Notes: a model not told the origin generated them from the sequence alone. Positions 24,035 through 33,866 are shown, counted from the stretch's first letter. The stretch: 64,000 bases of DNA from Ulvibacter antarcticus (GCF_003688405.1 NZ_REFC01000014.1:310001-374000), one strand, 5' to 3'. Translations and numbers: made by a program.

Positions 24035-25459
24035 ATGCGTTCATATTACAAAATTGTCTCTTTATTGGTTACTGTTTTTTTAGCGTCTAGTTGTGGGACA
24101 TACTTTAATCAACCTGTAACTCAACAGGATGCCAGAACAGGAGAACTAACACCTAAGAGTGCCATATTAAAAGAATTCCCTCTGCCAATGGAACCAGTGG
24201 TTGTAGGGGTTTATAACTTCAAAGATCAAACCGGACAGTATAAAAGCGCAGAAACGGGTAGTACTTTTAGTACCGCTGTCTCTCAAGGAGCCACTACAAT
24301 TTTGGTAAAGGCGCTTGAAGATTCTAAATGGTTCACACCAATTGAACGTGAAAATTTAGGAAATTTATTAAGTGAACGGAATATAATTCGTTCCACCCGT
24401 GACGAATATAGAAAGAACTCGAATCCCAACGAACCCAATTTACCTCCATTATTATATGCGGGTATTTTGTTAGAAGGAGGAGTTGTTTCTTATGATAGTA
24501 ACATATTGACTGGAGGTTTGGGAGCACGATATTTTGGAGTAGGAGGGTCTACTCAGTATAGAGAAGATCGTATTACCGTTTATCTACGTGCCGTTTCAAC
24601 ATCGAATGGGCGTATATTAAAAACTGTTTATATTTCTAAAACAATCTTATCACAGGCAGTAGATGTGAGTTTGTTCAAATATGTGAACTTTCAGAGACTT
24701 CTTGAAGCTGAAACCGGTTATACTAAGAATGAACCTGTTCAGCTAGCTTTAAAAGATGCTATCGAAAAATCTGTAGAGTCTCTTATCATTGAAGGAATCC
24801 AGGATAAATTATGGTCGACAAAAGATGGACCGCAAAAAGACAAAGAACTGGTTGATAGTTATCTGGAAGAGAAAGCATTTGAAGAATCCAAGCTTCTTTA
24901 CGACAGAACACAAACCGTTAGTGAAGCTAAAAATAGTATATCTGTTGCTGGTATATCGCCATTGTTTAATGGGGATTATGCAAAAAAACGATTTGGTTTT
25001 GGAGCCTCGGTTGGTTTTGGACGAACTATTTCAGAGAATCTCAGTTTACAGCTGGAAGGTGCGTACTTAAGGTTTAAGACCGGACAGTCTTTTGAAAAAG
25101 AATTTGCAGACATTACCCTTAATGCACAATACAATATGTTGCCGTATGACGATTTGGCCCCGTTCGCTTATGTTGGATTTGGTTATTTACTAGATTTAGA
25201 TAAGAGATTTAACCAAATACCAAGAGTATCCCCAGCACCTAAAGTTCAGGCTGGTGTTGGAGTCATATTTAAATTATCGGATACCTTCGATGTTAAGGCA
25301 TTTGCAGAAAGCAATTTTACATTTTCAGATGAAATTGACTTAATTGAAAGTGGTAAAAGAGACGATTATTATTACAGCTTTGGTGTAGGGGTTAATTATT
25401 ACTTCGGAAGAACCAGAGTTACTAAAACAGTAGTTAAACAACTTGAAACAAAGCAATAA
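24035..25459 (+). CDS. csgG: CsgG-type curli secretion channel with C-terminal barrel-like domain (474 aa)
   Basis: An outer-membrane lipoprotein that forms the curlin secretion pore. I choose ATG 24035 over the TTG two codons upstream. The lipobox is LASSC, and the Cys would be lipidated. Residues about 22-265 carry the CsgG core: a VGVYNFKDQTGQYK segment, ALEDSKWFTPIERENLGNLLSERNI, GGVVSYDSN..TGG.GARYFG and TVYLRAVST..GRILKTVYISKTI. E. coli CsgG is 277 residues, so the remaining 200 are extra. They read as amphipathic strands (FGFGASVGFGRTI, LSLQLEGAYLRF, FAYVGFGYLL, YYYSFGVGVNYYFG), like an OmpX/OmpW-type small beta-barrel. It overlaps no neighbour and is 2 nt from the next gene. Confidence 0.92.
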   Translation: MRSYYKIVSLLVTVFLASSCGTYFNQPVTQQDARTGELTPKSAILKEFPLPMEPVVVGVYNFKDQTGQYKSAETGSTFSTAVSQGATTILVKALEDSKWFTPIERENLGNLLSERNIIRSTRDEYRKNSNPNEPNLPPLLYAGILLEGGVVSYDSNILTGGLGARYFGVGGSTQYREDRITVYLRAVSTSNGRILKTVYISKTILSQAVDVSLFKYVNFQRLLEAETGYTKNEPVQLALKDAIEKSVESLIIEGIQDKLWSTKDGPQKDKELVDSYLEEKAFEESKLLYDRTQTVSEAKNSISVAGISPLFNGDYAKKRFGFGASVGFGRTISENLSLQLEGAYLRFKTGQSFEKEFADITLNAQYNMLPYDDLAPFAYVGFGYLLDLDKRFNQIPRVSPAPKVQAGVGVIFKLSDTFDVKAFAESNFTFSDEIDLIESGKRDDYYYSFGVGVNYYFGRTRVTKTVVKQLETKQ

Positions 25460-25461
25460 AG

Positions 25462-26979
25462 ATGAAAAGATTTTTAAAAATATGTGTGTACTGCCTTTTT
25501 GTAACAGCGCTTTTTTCTTGTTCTGAAGAAGGGTTTAATGAAAATGGTATTGGTATTATTAGTGGAACTGTTGTGGAAGAGGGCGAAAATACACCTTTAG
25601 CAAATGTAAAAATTACTACTACCCCTGCTACAAATACAGTGTTTACTAATGCAGACGGAGAGTTTGAAATCGATAATGTCGCCTCAGGTGATTATTCGGT
25701 TCAAGCTTCATTAGATGAGTACATAGCAAAATTTCAGGCGGCCAATGTAACAGATTCAAATGTCACTAACGTAGTCTTTGAACTTGTAAAATCTCTCGCG
25801 AATAATGTTCCACCTCTCGCACCGACCTTATTATTTCCGCCAGATAATGCCACAGAATTAGGTTTCACGGTTAATTTTATCTGGACAACTATAGATGAGG
25901 ACGAAGACGATCTAACCTACAGTATGGAATTACGAAATGGTAATACCAATGAAATTCAAATATTCGAAACAGAATCAGATACAACTGTTACAGTTCAAAA
26001 CCTTCAATTGGCTACTAATTACTTCTGGCAAGTTACCGTTTCAGACGATATCAATGAACCAGTAGTTTCGCCTGTATCCGAGTTTACTACTTTAACAGAA
26101 TTGACCAACCCTATACTCTTAGTAAAAACGGTAAATAACAATAGTGTCATTTATTCAGGCGATATTGGCGAAGAGGGAGATACAGATGTGAATCTTATTC
26201 AACTTACCAGCGAAAATCAGAACAGTTTTAGACCAAGAAGAAATTCAACCGTGAGGAAAATCGCTTTTTTAAGGACCGTGGGCGGAAATACCCAATTGTT
26301 TACCATGAATTATGATGGTACTGAAGTTGATCAAATTACGAATAGTAGACCGGTAAAAGGGTTTAGAGATGATTATGTAGATTTTTGTTGGGCGACCGAT
26401 GGTCAGTTATTGTACTATCCAAATTTCGACAAATTATATAGAATTGATCCGGATGCTGGAGGCGCAACATTGGTATTTCAAACGACTGATGGTTCATTAA
26501 TTTCTGAAGTAGATACTCCTCAGTTTAATGAGAATTTACTCGTATTAAAAACCAACGACATTAATGGATACAATGTTCGTATCTTTACTCTGGATATTAC
26601 CTCCGGTACTGGCGTTGAAGACCAATTAGTTCTTGAAGATGAGCCTGGTGCGATTGGAGGAATAAACATTTCTTTCGATGGGCAAACCGTACTTTACACT
26701 AAAGATGATAGTCAAAGTCAAAATTCGAATTATAGAATAATCGAAAGTAGAATGTATCAGTTCGATTTAGCGAGCGGCACTGAATCCATTTTAGATTCTG
26801 AAGCTGTAACTGGTCAGAATGACCTATATCCTCGTTATTCACCAGCAGAAGGAACAGTTATATTTACTAGAAAGAACAATAACTTAACTGCTGTCCCTGC
26901 AATTTATACTATTACATTGGATGGTTCAAAAGCGGAAGATCTTTTGTTTACAGGTGCAGCAATGCCAGACTGGGATTAA
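25462..26979 (+). CDS. Large surface-type lipoprotein of the curli operon (505 aa)
   Basis: A lipoprotein signal (LFSCSEEG) is followed by a carboxypeptidase regulatory-like domain (residues about 32-110, with GTVVEEGENTPLANVKITT and DGEFEIDNVASGDYSV), a fibronectin type III-like domain (about 115-210, with TNYFWQVTVSDD) and a TolB/WD40-like beta-propeller (about 215-505, with KIAFLRTVGGNTQLFTMNYDG and RYSPAEGTVIFTRK). It starts 2 nt after csgG and a strong terminator follows it, so it is the last gene of the curli export operon. The domains suggest extracellular protein or glycan binding, perhaps fibre anchoring at the cell surface. I know of no E. coli counterpart; the function is unknown. 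Confidence 0.75.
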   Translation: MKRFLKICVYCLFVTALFSCSEEGFNENGIGIISGTVVEEGENTPLANVKITTTPATNTVFTNADGEFEIDNVASGDYSVQASLDEYIAKFQAANVTDSNVTNVVFELVKSLANNVPPLAPTLLFPPDNATELGFTVNFIWTTIDEDEDDLTYSMELRNGNTNEIQIFETESDTTVTVQNLQLATNYFWQVTVSDDINEPVVSPVSEFTTLTELTNPILLVKTVNNNSVIYSGDIGEEGDTDVNLIQLTSENQNSFRPRRNSTVRKIAFLRTVGGNTQLFTMNYDGTEVDQITNSRPVKGFRDDYVDFCWATDGQLLYYPNFDKLYRIDPDAGGATLVFQTTDGSLISEVDTPQFNENLLVLKTNDINGYNVRIFTLDITSGTGVEDQLVLEDEPGAIGGINISFDGQTVLYTKDDSQSQNSNYRIIESRMYQFDLASGTESILDSEAVTGQNDLYPRYSPAEGTVIFTRKNNNLTAVPAIYTITLDGSKAEDLLFTGAAMPDWD

Positions 26980-27000
26980 TTTAAACAAACATATATACAT

Positions 27001-27034
27001 AAAAAACGTCCTATTCTTTTGGGACGTTTTTTCA
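27001..27034 (+). terminator. Terminator of the curli export operon
   Basis: AAAAAACGTCC (27001-27011) pairs with GGACGTTTTTT (27022-27032). The stem overlaps the -33 box of purM. Confidence 0.9.
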
Positions 27035-27047
27035 TTATGTATTTTTG
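27018..27047 (+). promoter_or_regulatory. purM promoter
   Basis: TTTG at 27018-27021, 18 nt, TATTTTTG at 27040-27047, matching the Bacteroidota consensus. The inferred start is about 12 nt before the ATG. Confidence 0.6.
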
Positions 27048-27065
27048 CACTATTAAGATACAGTC

Positions 27066-28244
27066 ATGAGTAAAGAAATATCAGATCGTTATGCCCAAAG
27101 AGGAGTTTCTGCCGGAAAGGAAGATGTTCATAATGCAATAAAAAATGTAGACAAAGGTCTATTTCCGCAAGCGTTTTGTAAGATCGTACCTGACTACTTA
27201 AGCGGTGATGACGATTATTGTCTTATTATGCATGCAGACGGTGCAGGTACTAAATCTTCACTCGCTTATATGTATTGGAAAGAGACCGGAGATATCTCTG
27301 TATGGAAAGGTATTGCTCAGGATGCGCTAATAATGAATATTGACGATTTACTTTGTGTAGGTGCCGTAGATAATATCATGCTGTCTTCAACTATTGGCCG
27401 AAATAAAAATCTTATTCCTGGAGAGGTGATCTCCGCAATCATAAATGGAACTGAAGAACTAATAAAAGAGCTTGCTGCTTATGGTGTAAGTATTCATTCA
27501 ACTGGTGGGGAAACTGCAGATGTGGGGGATTTAGTAAGAACGATAATTGTGGATTCTACAGTTACCGCAAGAATGAAACGAAGTAAAGTCATTGATAATT
27601 CAAATATAAAGGCGGGCGATGTCATTGTTGGCTTGGCTTCTTATGGTCAATCCTCCTACGAAACTGAATATAATGGCGGTATGGGAAGTAATGGGCTAAC
27701 TTCGGCACGTCATGACGTATTTTCAAAATATCTGGCAAATACCTATCCTGAAAGCTTTGACAAATCGGTACCGGAGAATTTGGTTTATTCCGGCACAAAG
27801 AAATTAACAGATAATATTAAGGATACTCCCTTAAATGCCGGTAAATTAGTGCTGTCACCGACTAGAACTTACGCTCCAGTTATTAAAAAAATACTATCGA
27901 AGTATTCAAATACCGATATTCACGGAATGGTGCATTGTAGTGGCGGCGCACAAACTAAGATTTTACATTTCATAAACAAGCTTCACATCATTAAAGATAA
28001 TCTATTAGAGGTTCCACCATTATTTCGTCTTATACAGGCAGAGAGTAAAACCGACTGGAAGGAAATGTATAAGGTCTTTAATATGGGACATAGAATGGAA
28101 TTATATGTTCCTGAGAATATTGCCCAAGATCTTATAGAGATATCTGAATCTTTTAATATAAAAGCGCAGATAATTGGGAGGGTAGCTGCTTCAGAAGAGA
28201 AAAAGCTCACCATTAAAAGTGAATTTGGAGTGTTTGAGTATTAA
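27066..28244 (+). CDS. purM: Phosphoribosylformylglycinamidine cyclo-ligase (AIR synthase)
   Basis: It converts FGAM to AIR with ATP in the fifth step of purine synthesis, in the cytoplasm. The N-terminal RYAQRGVSAGKEDVHNAIKN, the ATP and metal loop HADGAGTKSS, the DALIMNIDDLLCVGA block and the GGETADVGD loop are typical of PurM. The length of 392 residues fits the longer Bacteroidota form. It appears to be a single-gene transcript with its own promoter. Confidence 0.93.
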   Translation: MSKEISDRYAQRGVSAGKEDVHNAIKNVDKGLFPQAFCKIVPDYLSGDDDYCLIMHADGAGTKSSLAYMYWKETGDISVWKGIAQDALIMNIDDLLCVGAVDNIMLSSTIGRNKNLIPGEVISAIINGTEELIKELAAYGVSIHSTGGETADVGDLVRTIIVDSTVTARMKRSKVIDNSNIKAGDVIVGLASYGQSSYETEYNGGMGSNGLTSARHDVFSKYLANTYPESFDKSVPENLVYSGTKKLTDNIKDTPLNAGKLVLSPTRTYAPVIKKILSKYSNTDIHGMVHCSGGAQTKILHFINKLHIIKDNLLEVPPLFRLIQAESKTDWKEMYKVFNMGHRMELYVPENIAQDLIEISESFNIKAQIIGRVAASEEKKLTIKSEFGVFEY

Positions 28245-28284
28245 TTAGACTGAGGATTTAAAATGTTCTTTTAATAAAATAAAT

Positions 28285-29025
28285 TTGGCTACAGCAAAGA
28301 GTTTACTCCTAAGAAAGCAGTATAAAAAAATATTAATTTTTACTTCAATATTTTTCTTTGTGCTAGGTATTATAGTTCACTCAACAGGGGATTTTTTAAC
28401 ATATAGATTGATTAGAGGCTTAATTTATATGTCGTTTTTGAGCTTGTTATATGTATTTCAAGGTAAAAAGATACATTCCTTAATTTTTTTATTTCTTTTT
28501 ATTAGTGGTTTATCGAGTTTCGCAACCATTGGATATGAAAGCAACTGGTTGGCAATTATATCGATGATTCTATTTCTATTATCATCATTAGTCTTAATAA
28601 ATGCCGTGGCACCAAAGGTCAATTTCCGGAAGATGAATACACTTCTAACTGTGATATTTGTAGTTATGGTTTTGATTGACGGTTACTTATTATATGAATT
28701 TGTTCAGATGATACGGGAACTGACTCTTAGCAGTACGCACTACGTATTTACTCTTATCAGCGCAATGAGTTTTGTATTTCTGGGCTTTTTAGCGATTCTA
28801 TATAATTATATCTACAGTTCAAAAGCAAGTTTGGTATTTGTTCTATTTGTCTTCACCTTTATTTTTGCTGAAGTATTTAGGGCAATTGCATATTACGATA
28901 TCGCATTCGGAATTGCATCAATACATATTGCTCGAGGATTATTATTGCTTAGCATGTGTCTATTGGTTCATTATTGTCTACTAGGGAAAAAGGACGTTGA
29001 AAAATTGAATCAGAAGTTGTTTTAA
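28285..29025 (+). CDS. Multi-pass inner-membrane protein of unknown function (246 aa)
   Basis: About seven or eight hydrophobic helices run from residue 16 to 236 (for example FTSIFFFVLGIIVHSTGDF and LLTVIFVVMVLIDGYLLYEFV), with basic loops. No in-frame ATG lies between the upstream stop and the first helix, so TTG at 28285 is taken as start. I do not recognise the family. The arrangement is somewhat like YhhN-type membrane proteins, but no motif settles this. It sits between purM and prfA without overlap. Confidence 0.6.
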   Translation: MATAKSLLLRKQYKKILIFTSIFFFVLGIIVHSTGDFLTYRLIRGLIYMSFLSLLYVFQGKKIHSLIFLFLFISGLSSFATIGYESNWLAIISMILFLLSSLVLINAVAPKVNFRKMNTLLTVIFVVMVLIDGYLLYEFVQMIRELTLSSTHYVFTLISAMSFVFLGFLAILYNYIYSSKASLVFVLFVFTFIFAEVFRAIAYYDIAFGIASIHIARGLLLLSMCLLVHYCLLGKKDVEKLNQKLF

Positions 29026-29082
29026 CATCACTTAAAATCAACTCAAAATAGGTTGCTTCCCTTTCTGAAGATTTCTTTAGGC

Positions 29083-29116
29083 TTTTGACGAAACTGTCTT
29101 ATTTATCGTAAATTTG
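29083..29116 (+). promoter_or_regulatory. prfA promoter
   Basis: TTTG at 29083-29086, 22 nt, TAAATTTG at 29109-29116; the ATG follows 38 nt later. Confidence 0.65.
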
Positions 29117-29154
29117 CATCTGCCTGTTGAGAAGGTATATTGATACTATAATTT

Positions 29155-30231
29155 ATGTTAGAAAAGCTTCAAATAGTAAAACAAAGGTTCGATGAGGTTA
29201 GCGATCTTATCATTCAGCCAGATGTTATTACTGATCAAAAAAGATACGTACAACTAACGAAAGAATATAAGGACCTCAGGATCTTGATGGGTAAGCGCGA
29301 AGAGTATATCGAGCTTACTAACAACATAGAAGAAGCTGAGGAGATATTATCGGATGGAAGTGATACTGAGATGGTGGAAATGGCTAAAATGCAAATGGAT
29401 GAGGCTAAATCAAGAATTCCTGTATTAGAAGATGAGATTAAATTTTTACTGGTGCCAAAAGACCCTGAAGATGCAAAGAATGCGGTGATGGAAATTCGTG
29501 CAGGAACAGGAGGAGATGAAGCGAGTATATTTGCCGGCGATTTATTTAGAATGTATACAAAATACTGTGAAAGTAAAGGTTGGAAAACAAGCGTAATCGA
29601 TTTTAGTGAAGGTACTAGTGGTGGGTTTAAAGAAATCCAGATGGAAATTGAAGGAGATGATGTATACGGAACATTGAAATTTGAAGCAGGGGTGCATCGT
29701 GTACAACGTGTTCCTCAAACCGAAACACAAGGTCGTGTGCATACCAGTGCCGCCACTGTAATGGTTTTTCCGGAGGCTGAAGAATTTGATGTCGAAATTG
29801 AGGCAAAAGACGTGCGTGTCGATTTTTTCTGCTCGTCAGGACCGGGAGGACAATCGGTGAATACAACGTATTCTGCCGTTCGACTTACACACTTGCCCAC
29901 TGGACTTGTAGCACAATGTCAAGATCAAAAGTCGCAGCATAAAAATAAGGACAAGGCTTTTAGAGTATTGAGATCAAGATTATATGATCTCGAATTGGCG
30001 AAGAAACAAGCTGAGGATGCTATAAAAAGAGGGTCAATGGTTACAAGTGGTGACCGTAGTGCAAAGATTAGAACCTATAATTATCCACAAGGTCGAGTTA
30101 CAGAACATCGAATTGGATTAACACTTTATGATCTTAGTAACATCATCGATGGGGATATCCAAAAAATAATCGATGAATTGCAATTGGTGAGTAATACTGA
30201 AAAACTAAAAGAATCGGGTGAGACTTTCTAG
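29155..30231 (+). CDS. prfA: Peptide chain release factor 1
   Basis: RF1 reads UAA and UAG stop codons and triggers peptide release on the ribosome. The GGQ motif ([16 protein letters not shown]) is at residues about 231-233. The stop-recognition PxT tripeptide is present as PQT near residue 187, within [16 protein letters not shown], which marks RF1 rather than RF2. Length (358) and the N-terminal coiled region are normal. It is followed by pyrF after 72 nt. Confidence 0.96.
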   Translation: MLEKLQIVKQRFDEVSDLIIQPDVITDQKRYVQLTKEYKDLRILMGKREEYIELTNNIEEAEEILSDGSDTEMVEMAKMQMDEAKSRIPVLEDEIKFLLVPKDPEDAKNAVMEIRAGTGGDEASIFAGDLFRMYTKYCESKGWKTSVIDFSEGTSGGFKEIQMEIEGDDVYGTLKFEAGVHRVQRVPQTETQGRVHTSAATVMVFPEAEEFDVEIEAKDVRVDFFCSSGPGGQSVNTTYSAVRLTHLPTGLVAQCQDQKSQHKNKDKAFRVLRSRLYDLELAKKQAEDAIKRGSMVTSGDRSAKIRTYNYPQGRVTEHRIGLTLYDLSNIIDGDIQKIIDELQLVSNTEKLKESGETF

Positions 30232-30303
30232 TAGATTATGAAAACTGTAGAATTACGGTTTCTTTGAAGTTTGGGAAAAAGAGCGATAAATTATAAATAG
30301 CAA

Positions 30304-31125
30304 ATGAAAATATCTAAGCTGGTTTCTGAAATACATCGAAAAAAATCTTTTTTATGTGTTGGTCTGGATGTTGACCTTGCAAAAATTCCGAAGCACTTAT
30401 TAAATGAAGAGGACCCAATCTTCGAATTTAATAAAGCCATCATCGATGCAACTCAAAATCTGGCTGTTGCCTATAAACCAAATACGGCATTTTACGAGGC
30501 GTATGGGATAAAAGGATGGCAGGCACTTGAAAAAACAATAAAATATCTCAATTCTAATTTCCCGGAAATCTATACTATTGCCGATGCGAAACGTGGTGAT
30601 ATTGGTAATACTTCTAGAATGTATGCCAAGGCTTTTTTTGAGGATTTAGGCTTCGACTCCGTAACTGTCGCACCTTATATGGGTAAAGATTCGGTGGAAC
30701 CATTTTTAAGTTTTCCTGATAAACATACCATTCTTTTAGCCCTGACTTCAAACGAAGGTGCTTTCGATTTTCAGACTAAATTGACTGATGGAACTGAGTT
30801 CTATAAAAAAGTGCTTGCTACATCAAGGCAATGGGAAAATTCACAGAATCTGATGTATGTTGTAGGTGCTACTAAAGCCGAGTATCTCACAGAAATCAGG
30901 GCAATTGTACCTGATAGTTTTCTACTTGTGCCTGGAGTCGGGGCTCAAGGTGGTAATTTGGAAGATGTTTGCAAATATGGTATGAACAAGGATGTTGGAT
31001 TGCTTATTAATTCATCCCGTGGAATACTTTACGCTTCAAACGAGAGGGATTTTGATAAGGCGGCAGCAATTGAAGCTAAGAAATTGCAATTGCAAATGGA
31101 AAAGATATTGTCTACTCTAACTTAA
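30304..31125 (+). CDS. pyrF: Orotidine 5'-phosphate decarboxylase
   Basis: The last step of UMP synthesis, decarboxylating OMP. The catalytic segment [19 protein letters not shown] (Lys and Asp of the active site) is near residues 93-111. [11 protein letters not shown] at the N-terminus and [10 protein letters not shown] near residue 208 match the longer type 2 family (about 270 residues). It follows prfA on the same strand and may be cotranscribed with it. Confidence 0.95.
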   Translation: MKISKLVSEIHRKKSFLCVGLDVDLAKIPKHLLNEEDPIFEFNKAIIDATQNLAVAYKPNTAFYEAYGIKGWQALEKTIKYLNSNFPEIYTIADAKRGDIGNTSRMYAKAFFEDLGFDSVTVAPYMGKDSVEPFLSFPDKHTILLALTSNEGAFDFQTKLTDGTEFYKKVLATSRQWENSQNLMYVVGATKAEYLTEIRAIVPDSFLLVPGVGAQGGNLEDVCKYGMNKDVGLLINSSRGILYASNERDFDKAAAIEAKKLQLQMEKILSTLT

Positions 31126-31224
31126 ATTGTGTGCGTATTGAGTATCGCAACTTTCATATAAAAAAGACCTTTAGAAATTGTCCACTTATCCTTGAATCAA
31201 TAAAATACTTCTATTATAAAAAGG

Positions 31225-31992
31225 ATGCGAGATCAACTTAACAGAATAGTTCCTCTTAAAGGAGTGCCTAAGCGAATTGTGTCTTTGGTGCCTTCGCAAA
31301 CTGAATTACTGTTCGATTTGGGTTTAGGAGATGCTCTTGTAGGTATCACTAAATTTTGTGTGCATCCATCTTCTCTTCGGAAAGTTACAAAGATTGTTGG
31401 AGGCACTAAAAATGTAAACTTTAAGAAAATAAAAGAATTATCCCCGGATATAATAATTTGTAATAAAGAAGAGAACACAGAGGAGATTGTAGCATTGTGC
31501 TCTCAAATTTCACCGGTTTGGGTAAGTGATATTTACACGATTGAAGATGCCTTGGAAATGATAAAGATGCTAGGGGAGATTTTCTTAGTTTCTGAAAAAG
31601 CTTTAGGAATATCTAGTCAAATCAATAGTAAATTGGGGCTTTTTTCAGAATTTATAAAGGATAAGCCAAAAATGAAGGTCGCTTATCTCATTTGGAAAAA
31701 TCCATTTATGATAGCTGGTAGGCAGACATTTATTAATGAACTCCTTCAGTTAAATCATTTTCAAAATATAGATGTCGATCCACTGTCTAGATATCCGGAG
31801 GTCGAACTAAGTGATCTTAAAAAAGCAGATTTGGTGTTGCTTTCAACTGAACCATTTCCTTTTAAACAAAGTGATGTTGTAGAACTTCAGAACACACTTG
31901 AATGCAAGGTGCTTTTAGTTGATGGAGAATATTTTAGCTGGTATGGATCAAGATTAAAGGATTCATTTATTTACTTTAAAAGCTTGCATTAA
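31225..31992 (+). CDS. Helical-backbone metal-receptor protein, BtuF/FepB-like, no signal peptide (255 aa)
   Basis: The fold class binds cobalamin or iron-siderophore for ABC import. RIVSLVPSQTELLFDLGLGDALVGITKFC at residues 16-44 and the IKELSPDIIICNKEEN segment near residue 80 are characteristic. Unlike ordinary solute-binding proteins it starts directly with MRDQLNRIVPLKG and has no signal peptide or lipobox. No upstream start is possible that would add one, as no hydrophobic segment precedes it. It could act in the cytoplasm or be exported some other way. It overlaps the end of the convergent DUF4197 gene by 4 nt. Confidence 0.8.
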   Translation: MRDQLNRIVPLKGVPKRIVSLVPSQTELLFDLGLGDALVGITKFCVHPSSLRKVTKIVGGTKNVNFKKIKELSPDIIICNKEENTEEIVALCSQISPVWVSDIYTIEDALEMIKMLGEIFLVSEKALGISSQINSKLGLFSEFIKDKPKMKVAYLIWKNPFMIAGRQTFINELLQLNHFQNIDVDPLSRYPEVELSDLKKADLVLLSTEPFPFKQSDVVELQNTLECKVLLVDGEYFSWYGSRLKDSFIYFKSLH

Positions 31993-32696
31993 TCCTGAAG
32001 TGCAAATACCTGTTGCAATAATGTCGTTGTACGTGAAGATAGATTAGTTCGAATTTGTTGCTCTTCCACTCCAATCATTTTATACACCCCTTTAAGAGCT
32101 TCTGAAGTCACATAATCTGTTAAATCCGGGTTTACTTTATTCACAAAAGGGATGGAGTTATACTTGTTAATAATATTTGCCCAAATCTGATCTGCTCCTA
32201 CCTTGGAGAATGAATTTTTAATCACAGGATTAAACTTGGTGTAGAGTACGCTAGAAGTTTTAGTTTCTAAATAGGATGTTGCAGCTGTATTTGAGCCAAG
32301 GAGGATATTTTTAGCATCATTGAAGGTGATTTGCTTAACTGCATTCACAAAGATAGGGGTAGCTTCACCTACGGCGTTCTCTGCAGCACTGTTGATTGCT
32401 TCAAGGCCTTCATCTGCTAAGGATCCCAATCCAATATCACGCAACGTCTTGTCTACTTTTTGGAGCTCTTCCGGCAGCATTATTTTTACGAGAGAATTAT
32501 TATAGAATCCACCTTTTTGCGTGAGTTTGGTAACCTGCTTATCGATTCCAAAGTCAAGTGCTTGTCTTAATCCTGCTGCAATATCAATTCCAGTTCCTGT
32601 TTGTCCGTTTGGGAGCGTATTAACTACCTGCTGAAGTTCGGCACAGGAAACGGAGATAAAACATAAACAAACTAAGGCGATCTTTTTTAAATTCAT
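31989..32696 (-). CDS. DUF4197 lipoprotein-like protein (235 aa)
   Basis: The N-terminus has a signal segment ending VSCAEL, a probable lipobox. The body contains GLRQALDFGIDKQVTKLTQKGGF, IMLPEELQKVDKTLRDIGLG, and DAKNILLG..TAATSYLETKT..LYTKFNPVI, the pattern of DUF4197. The family is periplasmic or membrane-anchored and has no known function. It is probably a monocistronic gene in convergent orientation to its neighbour. Confidence 0.85.
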   Translation of the reverse strand: MNLKKIALVCLCFISVSCAELQQVVNTLPNGQTGTGIDIAAGLRQALDFGIDKQVTKLTQKGGFYNNSLVKIMLPEELQKVDKTLRDIGLGSLADEGLEAINSAAENAVGEATPIFVNAVKQITFNDAKNILLGSNTAATSYLETKTSSVLYTKFNPVIKNSFSKVGADQIWANIINKYNSIPFVNKVNPDLTDYVTSEALKGVYKMIGVEEQQIRTNLSSRTTTLLQQVFALQD

Positions 32697-32738
32697 GGTA
32701 GTGGTATTATTGATTTTTTCAGAATGTAAAGATAAAAA

Positions 32739-32764
32739 AAAGACCCTTCGTAAGAAGGGTCTTT
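32739..32764 (-). terminator. Terminator of the T9SS-sorted protein gene
   Basis: AAAGACCCTTC (32739-32749) pairs with GAAGGGTCTTT (32754-32764). Read on the minus strand it is followed by a T-run. Confidence 0.88.
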
Positions 32765-32792
32765 AGCTTATATAAATAAGAAATTAATATTC

Positions 32793-33734
32793 TTATTTGA
32801 TAACTTTGATAGTCTTAGAAGCATCTCCGATAGTTACTTGTACCAAGTAAGCTCCAGAAGAAAGTGCACTCATGTCAACTTTAGGAGAAATAACTCCTGG
32901 TTGAGCTTGAAGAACAACTTTTCCAAGTACATCATATACAGTAACAGTATCAACAGAAACTTTAGAGCTAATGTTTAATATGTCTTGTACAGGATTTGGA
33001 TAAACTTTGAAATTATCTGCAGCGAAATCATTTGTAGCTCCAATTGCACCTTCAACATATAATACATCATCTATATAGAATGTATTGTTAGCGTCGATTG
33101 CATAAAAGTCGATACCACCTACAGTAGCATCAGCATCAAATGGTTGAGCAGGTACATCTACACCGTCAACTTTCATTTGCCATGTTAAGTTAGTAACATC
33201 GTAGAAAATTTCAATATCAAACCAAGCGTTTTCTGGGTAAGCCCAAGAATACGTTGGATCAGGATCAGTTACATTAGGATATGCACCACCAAGACCAGGA
33301 GCACCATTTGCAGCCTGAGTATTGTTGAATACTAAGTTTGGAGAATTAAATACACCAGCTCCACTTCCAGCTCCACCATTTGGCTCAAGTTGACCTTGTA
33401 AATTGTAATAACCAGTTTTTCCAGTAGGGATGAACATTGCAAATTTTACAGTCCAAGTTGATGAAGTTTTATTTCCTAAGTTCAAGATAACATCTTGTTC
33501 TGGAGAACCTCCACCTGGTCCTACTAAACCTGATTGAAAACCAGATTGAGCTTCAATATCTACTACTGTAATATCTTCACCAGTATTAGGATTTCCAGAC
33601 CATGTGTCCCAATGAGCAGCTTGAGTTCCCATTTGTCCTAGATTGTATGCCTCAAAGTCGTCGAGAGCAAATTGAGCATTAGCAGCAAAAGTAAACGCCA
33701 TAACTGCAACAGCTAAAAAGTAAATTTTTTTCAT
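32793..33734 (-). CDS. Secreted protein with type 9 (Por) sorting domain (313 aa)
   Basis: Residues 1-20 are a signal peptide (FTFAANAQ). Residues about 25-210 look like a beta-sandwich lectin or LamG-like domain (DDFEAYNLGQMGTQAAHW, then TWTVKFAMFIPTGKTGYYN and WAYPENAWFDIEIFYD). The C-terminal 75 residues (FKVYPNPVQDILNISSK, VYDVLGKVV, SGAYLVQVTIG, KTIKVIK) are a classic type A Por secretion tail, so the protein is exported by T9SS and is anchored or released at the surface. The substrate is unknown; a glycan is likely but is inference. The curlins in this window lack this tail. Confidence 0.9.
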   Translation of the reverse strand: MKKIYFLAVAVMAFTFAANAQFALDDFEAYNLGQMGTQAAHWDTWSGNPNTGEDITVVDIEAQSGFQSGLVGPGGGSPEQDVILNLGNKTSSTWTVKFAMFIPTGKTGYYNLQGQLEPNGGAGSGAGVFNSPNLVFNNTQAANGAPGLGGAYPNVTDPDPTYSWAYPENAWFDIEIFYDVTNLTWQMKVDGVDVPAQPFDADATVGGIDFYAIDANNTFYIDDVLYVEGAIGATNDFAADNFKVYPNPVQDILNISSKVSVDTVTVYDVLGKVVLQAQPGVISPKVDMSALSSGAYLVQVTIGDASKTIKVIK

Positions 33735-33866
33735 AATGTTTAGATTTTAATTGTTTAATAATAGATTGCAATATACAAAAAAAATATGAAAAAACATAAA
33801 AGGTATTCTAATTTTTTGGTTGTAATCTAATATCCCGACAGAGATGGAATTTTACTAGGATTTCCG

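Noticed and set aside
1-27000. A csgD-type regulator in the curli region
   Set aside because: No LuxR-type helix-turn-helix protein is encoded on either strand here; the regulator must be elsewhere.
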